The notes beneath the pieces are model-generated. The model was given only the letters and a program-made list of their open reading frames with translations. It was not told the DNA's origin and made no database searches. Of a stretch of DNA of 64,000 nucleotides, positions 8,018 to 17,147 are shown piece after piece. The translations under genes were made by a program, and so were the position numbers. The DNA comes from Pseudovibrio sp. Ad37 (GTDB lineage: Bacteria; Pseudomonadota; Alphaproteobacteria; Rhizobiales; Stappiaceae), in the NCBI RefSeq assembly GCF_001623075.1, contig NZ_LMCF01000013.1, positions 30,255 to 94,254 on the forward strand, written 5' to 3'. The stretch's first letter is position 1. The number at the start of each line of letters is the position of its first letter.

Positions 8018-9169
8018 CTAGGAAGCTGGCTTTTCCTTTGGCTTTCTCCATGGCTCACCTTTAAACCATGCCACGGTATAGGCGACGGCAATTAAGCCTG
8101 CAAAACCAAGCAAGTTTGCCATGATTCCACCTGTGACTGTGCCTTTCAAACCGAGTTCATCCCGGAAGATTGCAATGCCCTGCGCAAGTATGAGGCTAGC
8201 AAGGAAAACAGCGAGAGACTGTTGGCCTACCTTCTTGATGACCCGGACAACTTTGCCGCCAAAACCGCCCATGAGCAGGCGTTGCCCGCCTTCTCCAACA
8301 GCCACCCACGCCACATAAGCAAGGGCAAGGAAGTGGATGTAGCGCAGGAGGCCCATCTCGGATTTTACTGTGAGGTCGCTGATATCATTTGCAATTCTGC
8401 GGAGCTCAGGCACCTCATTGAGAATGCGGAAGTAAGCAAACGGAATCGTAAGAATGATAATCGAGGCGCTCAGGAACAAGAGACGTTTCTTGACTGGAGG
8501 AGCCGGAATCCAGCCCTTGATGAAGGCAAATCCGGTAAAGAACAGCAACTGCCATGCAAACGGATTGAAGAACCAACGGCGATCGGACCATGGCTCAGCA
8601 GGGAAATCCACCAGCCGGAAGGTTGCGATCAGCCAGAACGCGATGATGATTGCTGCAACTGCACCTCGTCCGGCCTTGTAATACGCAATCATGATCACTG
8701 GCAACATCGCCAGGATCACCAGATACATCGGCAGAATATCGAAGTAGTTCGGCACATAGGTAAGGGTCAGCAGACCTGGCAGTTGGAAGATCGGATCCTC
8801 GAAGAAATGCCAAAGGTTCAGCTTCCCGACATAGTCGTCGCTGGTCCAGCCATTGATTTGCAGGAAGGCAAGCATGCCCGCAACGGCGAGAAACAGGCAG
8901 ATATGGGCCCAGTAAACTTGCCAGACGCGATAAAGAACACGCGCGCTGCCCATGACCAGGCCATGCAGTTCAAAGACGCGCCCGAAGGCAATTGCGGAGG
9001 CCATGCCAGAGCAAAACACAAATATCTCGGTTGCATCGGAGAACCCGAAACGCGCCGGAATCCAAAGAGCCCACCCGTTTGCAGGAAGGTGGGCTATGAA
9101 GATGATGAACATTGCGATCCCTCGAAAAAAATCGAGGCGTGGATCTCTTGGTCGGCTGGCCGTTTTCAT
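8018..9169 (-). CDS. opgC: OpgC, periplasmic glucan succinyl/acyl-modifying membrane protein
   Basis: About 383 residues with roughly ten transmembrane helices. The N-terminus RDPRLDFFRGIAMFIIFIAH and FSDATEIFVFCSGMASAIAFG are the OpgC signature. OpgC is needed for O-succinylation of osmoregulated periplasmic glucans in Rhodobacter and E. coli. I prefer ATG 9169 (MKTASRPRDPRLDFF) to the longer GTG at 9298, which would overlap the upstream TPR gene and add a non-conserved 43-residue tail. Together with the convergent opgH this is a glucan synthesis and decoration locus. Ribosome binding site is weak. Confidence 0.88.
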   Translation of the reverse strand: MKTASRPRDPRLDFFRGIAMFIIFIAHLPANGWALWIPARFGFSDATEIFVFCSGMASAIAFGRVFELHGLVMGSARVLYRVWQVYWAHICLFLAVAGMLAFLQINGWTSDDYVGKLNLWHFFEDPIFQLPGLLTLTYVPNYFDILPMYLVILAMLPVIMIAYYKAGRGAVAAIIIAFWLIATFRLVDFPAEPWSDRRWFFNPFAWQLLFFTGFAFIKGWIPAPPVKKRLLFLSASIIILTIPFAYFRILNEVPELRRIANDISDLTVKSEMGLLRYIHFLALAYVAWVAVGEGGQRLLMGGFGGKVVRVIKKVGQQSLAVFLASLILAQGIAIFRDELGLKGTVTGGIMANLLGFAGLIAVAYTVAWFKGEPWRKPKEKPAS

Positions 9170-9269
9170 AGGGGTCGGCGGTATACTGTGCTGGTTCACG
9201 ATGTCTCTGAAACTAAAAACTATAGATGATGAAATGCAGCTCCGAAATCCCCCGAAGCTGCACCTCCAT

Positions 9270-10655
9270 TTATCCCATACGGAATCGTAGGTGTTCACTT
9301 TGCATGAGGTCGGTGGCTTCCGTCATGCGGGTTGCTTGAGCCATGCGGGTTTCACCATAGGTGTCTGATCCGCCTCTCAAGCGTGTGCGCTCATCAATCA
9401 TCCGTTTTGCTTCCTGACAAAGGCCAGCGCGCAAAGCGGCTTCAATTGTGAGGCGTTCAAATACATCACGCTGAGCATGACTGCCACCAACGGTACGCAG
9501 CAGCGGGCGTGCTTCTGCGAGGTGGTGGTAAGCGCTGAAGTAATTGCCGTTCTTGAACTGCATCAAGCCAGATGCTGTTGGAGAACCAGTTGTTTTGGTT
9601 ACGAGACCCATCTCGTTGGTGTCTTGTTCACCAAATGTGCGCATTCGAGTCAACAGACGGTCAGAGGACTGACGACGGTTGTCTCCCAGCAGAGCAAGCA
9701 TGTAGTGCAAGTCTGCGAAAACATTACAGGAATCGTCGATGCGCTTTTCGCTGATGCTTGCCAGTTCTTCCCAGCGGTTACCAACCTTGATGCCCTCAAG
9801 CTCAAGGCGAACCAGCATGGAAGCTGCATTGGAGATATCGCGATAATCGTCTGTGTGATCTTTACGGAACTTTTGGTCATAGAGCTCGAAAACACGCTCA
9901 ACATTGCCACGATCAAGGTGCAGCAGCGCAAGGTGCCACCAAACGTGATAGCCAAAGTTGTTGCAGTGTTCCCAAGCTTTTGGCTGGTCATCAAGCCATT
10001 TGATGCCTTCTTCGGTCTGACCCGTCATGTCCAACACGTGAGCAACGGCATGCAAGCCCCAGGCATCATCATGTTGAAATGCAACGGCTTCTTTGCCGAT
10101 CCGTTCAGCCCGCTCAAAATCACCAGTCTCTTCCAGAGCAAAGGAGTAGCAGCCGTGCACATAGCCCTTTGCAACATGATCGTCTTCATAAGACGAGATC
10201 ACACCTTCAATCGAGGAGCGCATGCGGGATGGCTGGCCAAGAACGAAGCGAATAGCGTGGACGAGCTTTAGAAGGAATGCATCGCGTGGGTATTTAAGAA
10301 GCAGTTCGTCAAGACGATCAGCAGACTTGGTCGGCGTACCCTGAAGCCAGTCATTCAAAGCCTCAATAACAGCTTCTTCACGGTCTGTGATCTGTGTATC
10401 TCTGCGGCATTTATCAGCAATTGCATAAGCTTCAAAGGCAGTTGCTGTCATTTCGCGTCTGCCAAGCAGTAAGCAGAACAGTCCACGCGCGGCTTGAGCC
10501 AGAGCGAAGTCTGGGTCGGCCTCCAGTGTTTTCGCAAGATGCTCCGGCGTTGCAGCACTATGTGCCAGAAACGCAAGAATAGTGTTGTTCCAGTGTGTTA
10601 ATGCACCCTTATCGGAGAGTGTTACCGTGTATTCGAACTGGTCATCAATGCGCAT
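9270..10655 (-). CDS. TPR protein of the TTC38-like family
   Basis: A 461-residue soluble protein built of helical TPR-type repeats. The signature of the TTC38 group is present: HAVAHVLDMTGQTEEGIKWL followed by NNFGYHVWWHLALLHLDRG and VFELYDQKF. No signal peptide. The molecular function of bacterial TTC38-like proteins is not established; the fold suggests protein-protein contacts. It lies upstream of opgC on the same strand, with about 100 bases between its stop and the preferred opgC start, so cotranscription is possible. Confidence 0.8.
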   Translation of the reverse strand: MRIDDQFEYTVTLSDKGALTHWNNTILAFLAHSAATPEHLAKTLEADPDFALAQAARGLFCLLLGRREMTATAFEAYAIADKCRRDTQITDREEAVIEALNDWLQGTPTKSADRLDELLLKYPRDAFLLKLVHAIRFVLGQPSRMRSSIEGVISSYEDDHVAKGYVHGCYSFALEETGDFERAERIGKEAVAFQHDDAWGLHAVAHVLDMTGQTEEGIKWLDDQPKAWEHCNNFGYHVWWHLALLHLDRGNVERVFELYDQKFRKDHTDDYRDISNAASMLVRLELEGIKVGNRWEELASISEKRIDDSCNVFADLHYMLALLGDNRRQSSDRLLTRMRTFGEQDTNEMGLVTKTTGSPTASGLMQFKNGNYFSAYHHLAEARPLLRTVGGSHAQRDVFERLTIEAALRAGLCQEAKRMIDERTRLRGGSDTYGETRMAQATRMTEATDLMQSEHLRFRMG

Positions 10656-11121
10656 GGATGCGACCCGTGGTTGAGGCGACCGGTATTTCGTGCAATGTGC
10701 AATCGCTTATGAGATAAGCCATTGGGTTTACATTACTAACGACACAGGTCTGCCAGGAAATCTGTTGATCAGAACCCTTTCAAAACTGGCGATGACGTTC
10801 AACACACAAAATGGTGTTTAATATCAGCAAGCTTTGTTTATGTAGAAAATATAGTTCACCCTCATGAAGAAATAGAAAACACTATTCTATTCACTAAGAA
10901 AAAATATGCGTCAAATAGAAGCTTACTTGTAAAAACCGACTATTATTAATAGTGATAATAAGTAAGATTTTAGGTATTAAGTTCTATTATACTTGTATTT
11001 ATTACCTTGTGATAATCTTCTGTTTGTTGGATGAAATAGTGTTCACTGCTTCTTGATTTTCTAGTTAGTCCCCACTGTGTAATGTCCTTACTCCAAGAGA
11101 GACTAAGTACGTGGCGAATTC
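10656..11121. other. AT-rich divergent intergenic region
   Basis: 466 bases between the divergent TPR gene and the YeeE/YedE transporter. The part from about 10800 to 11060 is strongly AT-rich. I see no open frame of conserved character, no tRNA and no clear operator. It presumably holds the promoters of both genes. Confidence 0.5.
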
Positions 11122-12327
11122 ATGGCGAATACGAGTAGCTATCAACAAACAAAAATCGATCAACAGATTCAATCACCGCAATCTGTAATCGTCATCGGTG
11201 CGCTGGTCGCGTTGGCCGGTGTTGCTCTATTGGGACTCCAGAACAACGGCTGGCGTGTTTTTGGCGGTGCCTTGATCGGTGCTCTGGCAGGTGTTGCGCT
11301 GTACCATACGAGCTTTGGATTTACGGCAGCGTGGCGCCGTATTGTCACCCAGCGAAGAGGGCAGGGGCTTCGTGCTCAATTTCTTCTTATCTCATTGGTT
11401 TGTTTAATAAGTTTCCCGCTCCTCCAATACGGACCAGACATCGGAATACGCACCGGTGGCTTCGTGTTTCCATTCGGTGTTGGAGCAGCTGTCGGAGCAT
11501 TCATTTTTGGCGTCGGAATGCAGCTCGGCGGAGGCTGTGGATCAGGCACATTGTTCACTGTCGGAGGCGGCTCATCACGCATGGTGATCACACTTGCCTT
11601 CTTCATTTTGGGAAGCGTAATTGCAACAGCGCACCTTTCATTCTGGAATTCTCTTCCAAGATTACCGGCATTTTCGCTTGTGCGTGGCTATGGGGTCGTC
11701 CCTGCGCTGCTGATCACCATTTTGCCACTTGTCGCCTTTGCGATATTCTCGGTGTTTATCGAGAAAAAACAATGGGGTGAACTTGAGAAATCCCGCAAAA
11801 CCACCGGGTTTTTCCAGGGCCAATGGGGCTACGTTCTGGGTGCGTTGATGTTGGCGTTGGTTTGCGTTCTTACGTTCGTTGTGCTGCAGCGCCCGTGGGG
11901 CGTAACATCCGGCTTCGCACTCTGGGGCGCAAAGTTTTTCTATGCCATTGGTATCCCGGTAGAGACCTGGCCTTACTGGCAATGGCAGGTTGGTGCGATC
12001 AAAAGATCTGTCTTCGCCGATTCCACATCCGTCATGAACTTCGGCATTGTGCTCGGGGCTCTGATTGCAGCTGGACTGGCCGGAAAGTTCAATCCGATGA
12101 AAAAAATTAATCTTAGAGATGCTGGAACTGCAGTGGTCGGAGGCCTCTTGCTCGGGTACGGCGCGCGCCTTGCTTACGGATGCAATATTGGGGCGTATCT
12201 CGGGGGTATAACCTCTGGCTCCATACATGGATGGCTATGGCTCGTCTTCGCCTTTGCCGGGTCCATGGTTGGAACCCGTGTCCGTCATTTGATCGGAATG
12301 GACCCTGCACCTATTACCGCGAAATAA
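11122..12327 (+). CDS. YeeE/YedE family membrane transporter (thiosulfate/sulfur uptake-like, double-domain)
   Basis: A 401-residue membrane protein with about nine to ten helices and two copies of the sulf_transp domain. The first repeat carries MQLGGGCGSGTLFTVGGG near residue 135, the second YGCNIGAYLGGITSGS near residue 352; in characterised YeeE/TsuA the cysteines in these loops take part in moving thiosulfate through the membrane. Both loop cysteines are retained. An exported DUF302 protein follows on the same strand. A sulfur compound is the expected substrate; the exact one cannot be read from the sequence. Confidence 0.85.
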   Translation: MANTSSYQQTKIDQQIQSPQSVIVIGALVALAGVALLGLQNNGWRVFGGALIGALAGVALYHTSFGFTAAWRRIVTQRRGQGLRAQFLLISLVCLISFPLLQYGPDIGIRTGGFVFPFGVGAAVGAFIFGVGMQLGGGCGSGTLFTVGGGSSRMVITLAFFILGSVIATAHLSFWNSLPRLPAFSLVRGYGVVPALLITILPLVAFAIFSVFIEKKQWGELEKSRKTTGFFQGQWGYVLGALMLALVCVLTFVVLQRPWGVTSGFALWGAKFFYAIGIPVETWPYWQWQVGAIKRSVFADSTSVMNFGIVLGALIAAGLAGKFNPMKKINLRDAGTAVVGGLLLGYGARLAYGCNIGAYLGGITSGSIHGWLWLVFAFAGSMVGTRVRHLIGMDPAPITAK

Positions 12328-12440
12328 AAGCCAGCTGCCGGAACCGACTAAAACTTGGCCAATTAAAATCAAGGGAGCTTGAACAACAGCCTGTTCAACT
12401 CCCGCTTTTAAACTCATTTCATTACGAAAAGGATTGAACC

Positions 12441-12965
12441 ATGAAACTCCTTACGGGGATGCTCGGCTTTGTTGGAACATTGATGTTCGTTATGGCCGCT
12501 TTTCAGCCATCCCAGGCTCAAATCACCACAGAGCAGGCGCAGCAGGGCAAGGTGCTTCCACGCAATGGCTGGCGGGTTATCGAAACCACCATAGCGATTG
12601 ATGAACTGCTGGATTCCCTTAAGAAAGCCATTCGCGAAGAAGACATGTTGCTCGTCAGCATGGCAAGTGCTTCTCGAGGCGCTAAAGCAAACGGTTTCGA
12701 GATTCCGGGCAACTACGTGATTGGAGTGTTTCGCAATGACTTTGCGCGCCGCATGTTGGCAGCAAGTGTGCAGGCAGGTATTGAGGCGCCAGTTCGTTAC
12801 TATCTGACGGAAAATCCAGATGGCACAGCAACGCTGTCATGGAAGACGCCGAGCTTCGTATTTCAGCCTTATCGCGACAGAGCTTCTGAGGACCTGGTCT
12901 CGCTAAGCGAGGAGTTGGACGTGATCTTCCAGCGGATTGCGGACCGTGCCACAGGCAACACCTGA
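12441..12965 (+). CDS. Exported DUF302 domain protein
   Basis: A 174-residue protein with a signal peptide (MKLLTGMLGFVGTLMFVMAA..SQA). The mature part is a DUF302 domain: TTIAIDELLDSLKKAIRE, VIGVFRNDFARRMLAA, APVRYYLTENPDGTATLSW and LSEELDVIFQRIADRA. DUF302 proteins are frequently found beside sulfur or thiosulfate genes but have no settled activity. It follows the YeeE/YedE transporter by 113 bases with AAAGGA before its ATG and is followed by a hairpin, so the two probably form a transcription unit. Confidence 0.8.
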   Translation: MKLLTGMLGFVGTLMFVMAAFQPSQAQITTEQAQQGKVLPRNGWRVIETTIAIDELLDSLKKAIREEDMLLVSMASASRGAKANGFEIPGNYVIGVFRNDFARRMLAASVQAGIEAPVRYYLTENPDGTATLSWKTPSFVFQPYRDRASEDLVSLSEELDVIFQRIADRATGNT

Positions 12966-12990
12966 GGCACTCTTCAATAACGAATTTAGA

Positions 12991-13019
12991 GAGTGTGTCG
13001 CCTTTCTCGCGACACACTC
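12991..13019. terminator. Hairpin between convergent DUF302 and TPP-enzyme genes
   Basis: Perfect 11-bp stem, arms 12991-13001 and 13009-13019 with a 7-base loop. No T-run follows on either side, so its strength as an intrinsic terminator is uncertain. Confidence 0.55.
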
Positions 13020-13035
13020 GAAAAGGCGAATGCCT

Positions 13036-14673
13036 CTATAATTTTCCGTCGTAAGCTCTGCGGTCAATGCGGCAAGCAAGAACAGTGAAGGTATCCCGCT
13101 CCAGCGCTGCCTTTGCTTCTTTCTTCAGGCTCTCAGCATCATCCACCCAAACGCCATGCCCGCCATAAGCGTCAGCCAGCGCTGGGAAGTTGGTGGCTGA
13201 GAAGTCCACGCCCAGATTAGGATTCTGGTTCGCGCGCTGCTTCAGCTCAATCAGAGACAAGCTCTCGTCAACCAACACACAGACAATAAACGGCACTTGC
13301 ATATCGCGCAGAACCGCCAGATCACCAAGACCCATCTCCAGACCAGCATCGCCTACAAACACAACAACCGGGTCTTCCGGTTTTGCCATCTTATGCCCGA
13401 TGCCAAGCGGCAAGGCACATGCCATCGTACAAAGCGCAGAACTCTGCAGCATTGTGCGCGGGTAGTGGCTCTCCCAGATTTGGCTGACCAGAATGCGGTG
13501 CGCACCACTGTCCGCAGTTGCAACAGTGGTATCCGGCAGGGCTTCTCGAAGGTCGTGGAACACAGTGGCTGGCCCCCAACCGCTTTCTTCCGCAGTAAAG
13601 TCGGCCTTCAGCTTTTCCTTGGCTGGTGCGATACGGTCACGAAGCCAATCGCTCTCTTCAGGAACAATACCGGCCTCATCTTCTGGTGTCAGAGCCATCA
13701 GGGTCGGCTTCACATCGCCTTCCAGTGTATGGCTCACATGGTGCATGCCATGGCTGCGCAGCACCGGTGTCAGCTCAATCACCGAAGTCTCTTCACCCCA
13801 CGGATTGCGCCAGTTCACGCGCATTTCAATGGGGTCATAGCCGATCAGCACAACAAGGTCCGCATCAGCCAGCAAAGGCATCAGGTTCTTGTCAGCTTTG
13901 GGCGACAAACCTGCTCCACCAAGCGAAAGCTTATGGCCTTCAGGAATGAGCCCCTTGCCCTTGTAGCTGGTGATCAGCGGAATCTGGTAGGCCTCACAGA
14001 ACGCCTCAATCTCATTGCCTGCATCCACGTTGACGGCATCAACACCAGCAATTGCGATTGGGCGTTGAGCAGAGCCAAGAAGGTCACGCGCTTGCTCCAG
14101 CACGTCGCCAAATGGCAACTGGGCAGCACGAACACCATAGTTCGGCGTTTTTTGTGTTTCGTCGCTTTCACCTTCGGCAACGGAGATCGGCACATCAATG
14201 TGCACTGGCCCCGGTTGACCAGACATGGCAATGGAAATCGCCTTATCCATCATGGCATTCAGCGCACCCGGAGCTGCTTTGAAGCTGGCTTTCACAATAG
14301 GACGCAGCAGTTGCTGATGATCCATCACCTGGTGAGTGTAGGTCTCAGCCTCAGCAGTATCTACGCAGCCGGTCAGGAAGATCAGCGGAACGCGATCCTG
14401 AAAGGCATTGGCAATCACGTTGACGGCGTTGGTCACACCGGGCCCAAGCGTCGCCAGCAAAACAACAGGAGCATCCGTGCCTTGGCGCGCAAGGCCATGC
14501 CATGCGCCTTCAGCCATAAAGCCACCAGCGTTCTCGTGCTTCACCAGATTGAATTTAAAACCAGCAAGGTTCAGGGCATCCATAAGGGCCAGCACTTCGC
14601 CACCCGGAATCCCGAAGGCATACTGACTGCCAGCCTGATGCAGTTTTTGAGCAATAAGATCAGCGCCGCGCAT
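13036..14673 (-). CDS. Thiamine pyrophosphate enzyme, acetolactate synthase large-subunit-like
   Basis: A 545-residue protein with the three-domain layout of TPP decarboxylase/ALS enzymes: N-terminal PYR domain with the catalytic Glu in VKHENAGGFMAEG near residue 48, central domain, and C-terminal PP domain with VFVGDAGLEMGLGDLAVL near 440 followed by VLVDESLSLIELKQR. The classical GDG is GDA and the usual NN is VD, typical of a side branch and not of housekeeping IlvB. Its start is 2 bases after the stop of a class III CoA-transferase, so the pair is an operon. Oxalyl-CoA decarboxylase is an alternative but the sequence does not match it well. Confidence 0.8.
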   Translation of the reverse strand: MRGADLIAQKLHQAGSQYAFGIPGGEVLALMDALNLAGFKFNLVKHENAGGFMAEGAWHGLARQGTDAPVVLLATLGPGVTNAVNVIANAFQDRVPLIFLTGCVDTAEAETYTHQVMDHQQLLRPIVKASFKAAPGALNAMMDKAISIAMSGQPGPVHIDVPISVAEGESDETQKTPNYGVRAAQLPFGDVLEQARDLLGSAQRPIAIAGVDAVNVDAGNEIEAFCEAYQIPLITSYKGKGLIPEGHKLSLGGAGLSPKADKNLMPLLADADLVVLIGYDPIEMRVNWRNPWGEETSVIELTPVLRSHGMHHVSHTLEGDVKPTLMALTPEDEAGIVPEESDWLRDRIAPAKEKLKADFTAEESGWGPATVFHDLREALPDTTVATADSGAHRILVSQIWESHYPRTMLQSSALCTMACALPLGIGHKMAKPEDPVVVFVGDAGLEMGLGDLAVLRDMQVPFIVCVLVDESLSLIELKQRANQNPNLGVDFSATNFPALADAYGGHGVWVDDAESLKKEAKAALERDTFTVLACRIDRRAYDGKL

Positions 14674-14675
14674 AT

Positions 14676-15959
14676 TTATGAATCTCCCAGTGACACGACA
14701 CCGCGAGCAGCGAGATCGTCAATTTCTTCTTTGGTTTTTTGCAGGTACTTGGTCAGCACTTCAATGCTGTCTTCGCCAAGGGTCGGCGGAGCTTTCCTGT
14801 ATGTAACTGGCGTCTTGCTGTAGTTGATCGGGTTGCCAATCAGGCTCACTTGACCATCATCAGACTGCTTGTGTGGCAGAGAAATCTTCATACCACGATG
14901 TAGAATCTGCGGATCGCTGAACACGCCAGCCAGATCATTCACCGGACCACAGGGAACACCAACAGCCTCAAGCTCATCCGTCCAATGCTGCGCACCCTGT
15001 TTGATTGTGAACTGACGCAGCAATGGCACCAGTTCAGCACGATTGCGCACGCGGTCAGCGTTGGTTGCAAAGCGAGGATCAGTGCTCAATTCAGGACACC
15101 CCAGAATCTCACAGAAACGCTGGTACTGCGCATCGTTGCCAACAGCCACCATGAAGTCCTTGTCAGAGGCCGGGAAGGTCTCATAAGGCACGATGGTTGG
15201 GTGCGCATTGCCAAGCCGTTTTGGGATGTTACCGTCGGTTAGATAGGAAAGGCCTTGGTTGATCAGCCATGCCACCTGACAGTCCAGTAAGGAGATGTCG
15301 ATGTGCTGACCTTCACCGCTTTTCTCGCGGTGGTGCAGAGCTGCCAAAATGGCGTTGCAGGCATACATCCCGCACATCACATCAGCAATGCCGACACCGA
15401 TCTTGGTTGGGCTGCCGCCTTCCTCCTCAGGATGCCCCGTGATGCTCATGATCCCGCCCATGGCCTGAATCAGCGCATCATAGCCAGCCCGATGTGAGTA
15501 AGGGCCAGTTTGGCCAAAACCGGTAATGGAGCAGTAGATCAGCCGATCATTCTTCGCACGCAGGTCGTCATAACCGAGGCCCTTGCGGGCAAGGTCACCA
15601 ACCTTGAAATTCTCGATAACGATGTCAGCGGTAGCCGCCAGTTCTTTGAGCATCTCCACGCCTTCTTCAGAACGCATGTCGATGCCGAGAGAATGTTTGT
15701 TGCGGTTGGAACTGAGATAATACGCGCTTTCGCCAGTATCCGCGCCGCCTTTGCCTTTCAGGAAGGGAGGCCCCCATTTGCGGGTGTCATCCCCGCGTGT
15801 TGGGTGTTCAATCTTGATGATTTCAGCGCCCATATCACCCAGCAGCTGGGTGCAGGTTGGGCCTGCCAGAATGCGCGAAAGGTCAAGCACCACAAGGCCA
15901 TCCAAAGGTCCTTTAGTGGTAGAGGACTGGTGCTGTTCACCGTCTACTAGAGAATTCAA
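14676..15959 (-). CDS. Class III (CaiB/BaiF) CoA-transferase
   Basis: A protein of about 427 residues with the family III CoA-transferase signature: VLDLSRILAGPTCTQLLGDMGAEIIKIE, NRNKHSLGIDMRSEEG, and the catalytic Asp in KIGVGIADVMCGMYA near residue 190. It moves CoA between acyl-CoA and a dicarboxylic or hydroxy acid. The start is uncertain: TTG 15959 lacks a good ribosome site, and a TTG some 20 codons inside (behind AAAGGAC) is possible. Cotranscribed with the TPP enzyme, it suggests a pathway in which a 2-oxo acid or acyl-CoA is cleaved; the substrate is unknown. Confidence 0.85.
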   Translation of the reverse strand: MNSLVDGEQHQSSTTKGPLDGLVVLDLSRILAGPTCTQLLGDMGAEIIKIEHPTRGDDTRKWGPPFLKGKGGADTGESAYYLSSNRNKHSLGIDMRSEEGVEMLKELAATADIVIENFKVGDLARKGLGYDDLRAKNDRLIYCSITGFGQTGPYSHRAGYDALIQAMGGIMSITGHPEEEGGSPTKIGVGIADVMCGMYACNAILAALHHREKSGEGQHIDISLLDCQVAWLINQGLSYLTDGNIPKRLGNAHPTIVPYETFPASDKDFMVAVGNDAQYQRFCEILGCPELSTDPRFATNADRVRNRAELVPLLRQFTIKQGAQHWTDELEAVGVPCGPVNDLAGVFSDPQILHRGMKISLPHKQSDDGQVSLIGNPINYSKTPVTYRKAPPTLGEDSIEVLTKYLQKTKEEIDDLAARGVVSLGDS

Positions 15960-16156
15960 ACCGTCTAATCCATTGGTTTTGAGGCAAGATTGACCGCAAA
16001 TGGAGGGTGACTGACCATGTCATGTACAGCAATCCAGCAGATTTTGGAGAGACGTTAGAGCACTCAGAAAAGGCCCACCACAACAATCTGAAAAATCACA
16101 CAGTATCGTGATGACCCGTGAAATTTGAAGTTTCTACCGTGATAAACCTGTGGGTT

Positions 16157-16993
16157 TTACCAGTGCTTTGTGTTGGCAAGATCAAGCCATGCACGCCGGA
16201 TCCAGTTGGCCTTCATGGAGTGGCCTCCATCATGCAGGCAAAGCTCCAGCTTCTCGCCTTTGGCAGACCACACATCACACTGCAACTCACCAGCGCTGAT
16301 GGATGTCGGCTTAGTGTCATAAAGACCAGCTTGCCGCTTCCAGACATCCAGACTGTCAAACACATCGGCCTGATGCCAGTTCGCGCCAATAGCGCGGCCC
16401 ACCATCGGAACGGTTTTATCTTCAACGCCGTGGGTGTGATAAAAGTAGGTCAGCGGAGAAGGACAGGTTGCTGGGATCGGATCCCAAAAGGCACCGGCAA
16501 TCGGTGCGAAACCGGCATAGTTCTCGCCCTTGTAACAGGCCAGATTCCAAACCATGGACCCCCCCATTGAAAAGCCTGAGAGTAGAATTTTTTTGCGGTC
16601 GATTGGGAAACGATCGGAGACATCACTCAGCATCTCATCAAAAAATTTAAACTCGTCACGATCCTGACTTGGAGAGCCGGGAAAGGACCAGGAACCGCCG
16701 ATGCCCTGCGGGACAATAAGGGCAACTCCAAGCTCGTTTGCAAGACTGCGAAGAGCTTTATTCTGGATGGCGCGATCAGCTTCGCCCTTCCACCCGTGTA
16801 GGTAGATTATGGCACCAATCTGTTCATTATTAGCAGGAGAATCCGGAAGTGCAATATAGTATTCACCGCTCTCAACTTCACAGGGAGCAGTCACACCACA
16901 GGTCGCTTCATCTGCCATTGTTGCATGGGGAACCAACCCTGAAATAACCACGATAGCAAACGTAATCGCACTTGTAAGAAGGCTCATGCCCAT
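16157..16993 (-). CDS. Secreted alpha/beta-hydrolase, PHB-depolymerase/LpqC-type esterase
   Basis: A 278-residue protein with an N-terminal signal peptide (about residues 1-27, ending near ATMA). The mature part is an alpha/beta hydrolase: IIYLHGWKG (oxyanion loop), nucleophile elbow GFSMGGSM with Ser near residue 140, and a C-terminal His in LHDGGHSM. This is the layout of the poly(3-hydroxybutyrate) depolymerase/feruloyl-esterase-like (LpqC) group. Four cysteines (CGVTAPCE and others) fit an exported disulfide-bonded enzyme. It stands alone between the CoA-transferase operon and the ion channel. Natural substrate unknown. Confidence 0.75.
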   Translation of the reverse strand: MGMSLLTSAITFAIVVISGLVPHATMADEATCGVTAPCEVESGEYYIALPDSPANNEQIGAIIYLHGWKGEADRAIQNKALRSLANELGVALIVPQGIGGSWSFPGSPSQDRDEFKFFDEMLSDVSDRFPIDRKKILLSGFSMGGSMVWNLACYKGENYAGFAPIAGAFWDPIPATCPSPLTYFYHTHGVEDKTVPMVGRAIGANWHQADVFDSLDVWKRQAGLYDTKPTSISAGELQCDVWSAKGEKLELCLHDGGHSMKANWIRRAWLDLANTKHW

Positions 16994-17147
16994 TCCACTT
17001 CTTGCTGCTCTCTCGGATTAAACCTATTGAAATTCATGGATAAATCCAGGAATTACCGAGACTAATTTTGTTTATGCTAACATACCCATCAAGGGCGGTC
17101 TAACTCTCAAAATTGATGCCGTCATTTACAGCTTACCGCGAGAGGGC

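Noticed and set aside
8222..9229. Plus-strand open frame of 335 codons opposite opgC
   Set aside because: Same reason: complement of a membrane-protein gene with recognised OpgC motifs.
9477..10271. Plus-strand open frame of 264 codons opposite the TTC38-like gene
   Set aside because: No start signal or conserved pattern; the minus-strand TPR protein explains the region.
13297..14823. Long plus-strand open frame (508 codons) opposite the TPP enzyme
   Set aside because: It is the antisense shadow of a well-conserved gene; the translation is rich in His, Arg, Gln and Asn without any domain pattern and has no ribosome site.
13036..15959. Oxalyl-CoA decarboxylase/formyl-CoA transferase operon
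   Set aside because: The enzyme classes fit, but the transferase and TPP protein sequences do not show the specific Frc/Oxc patterns I know, so I did not name them so.
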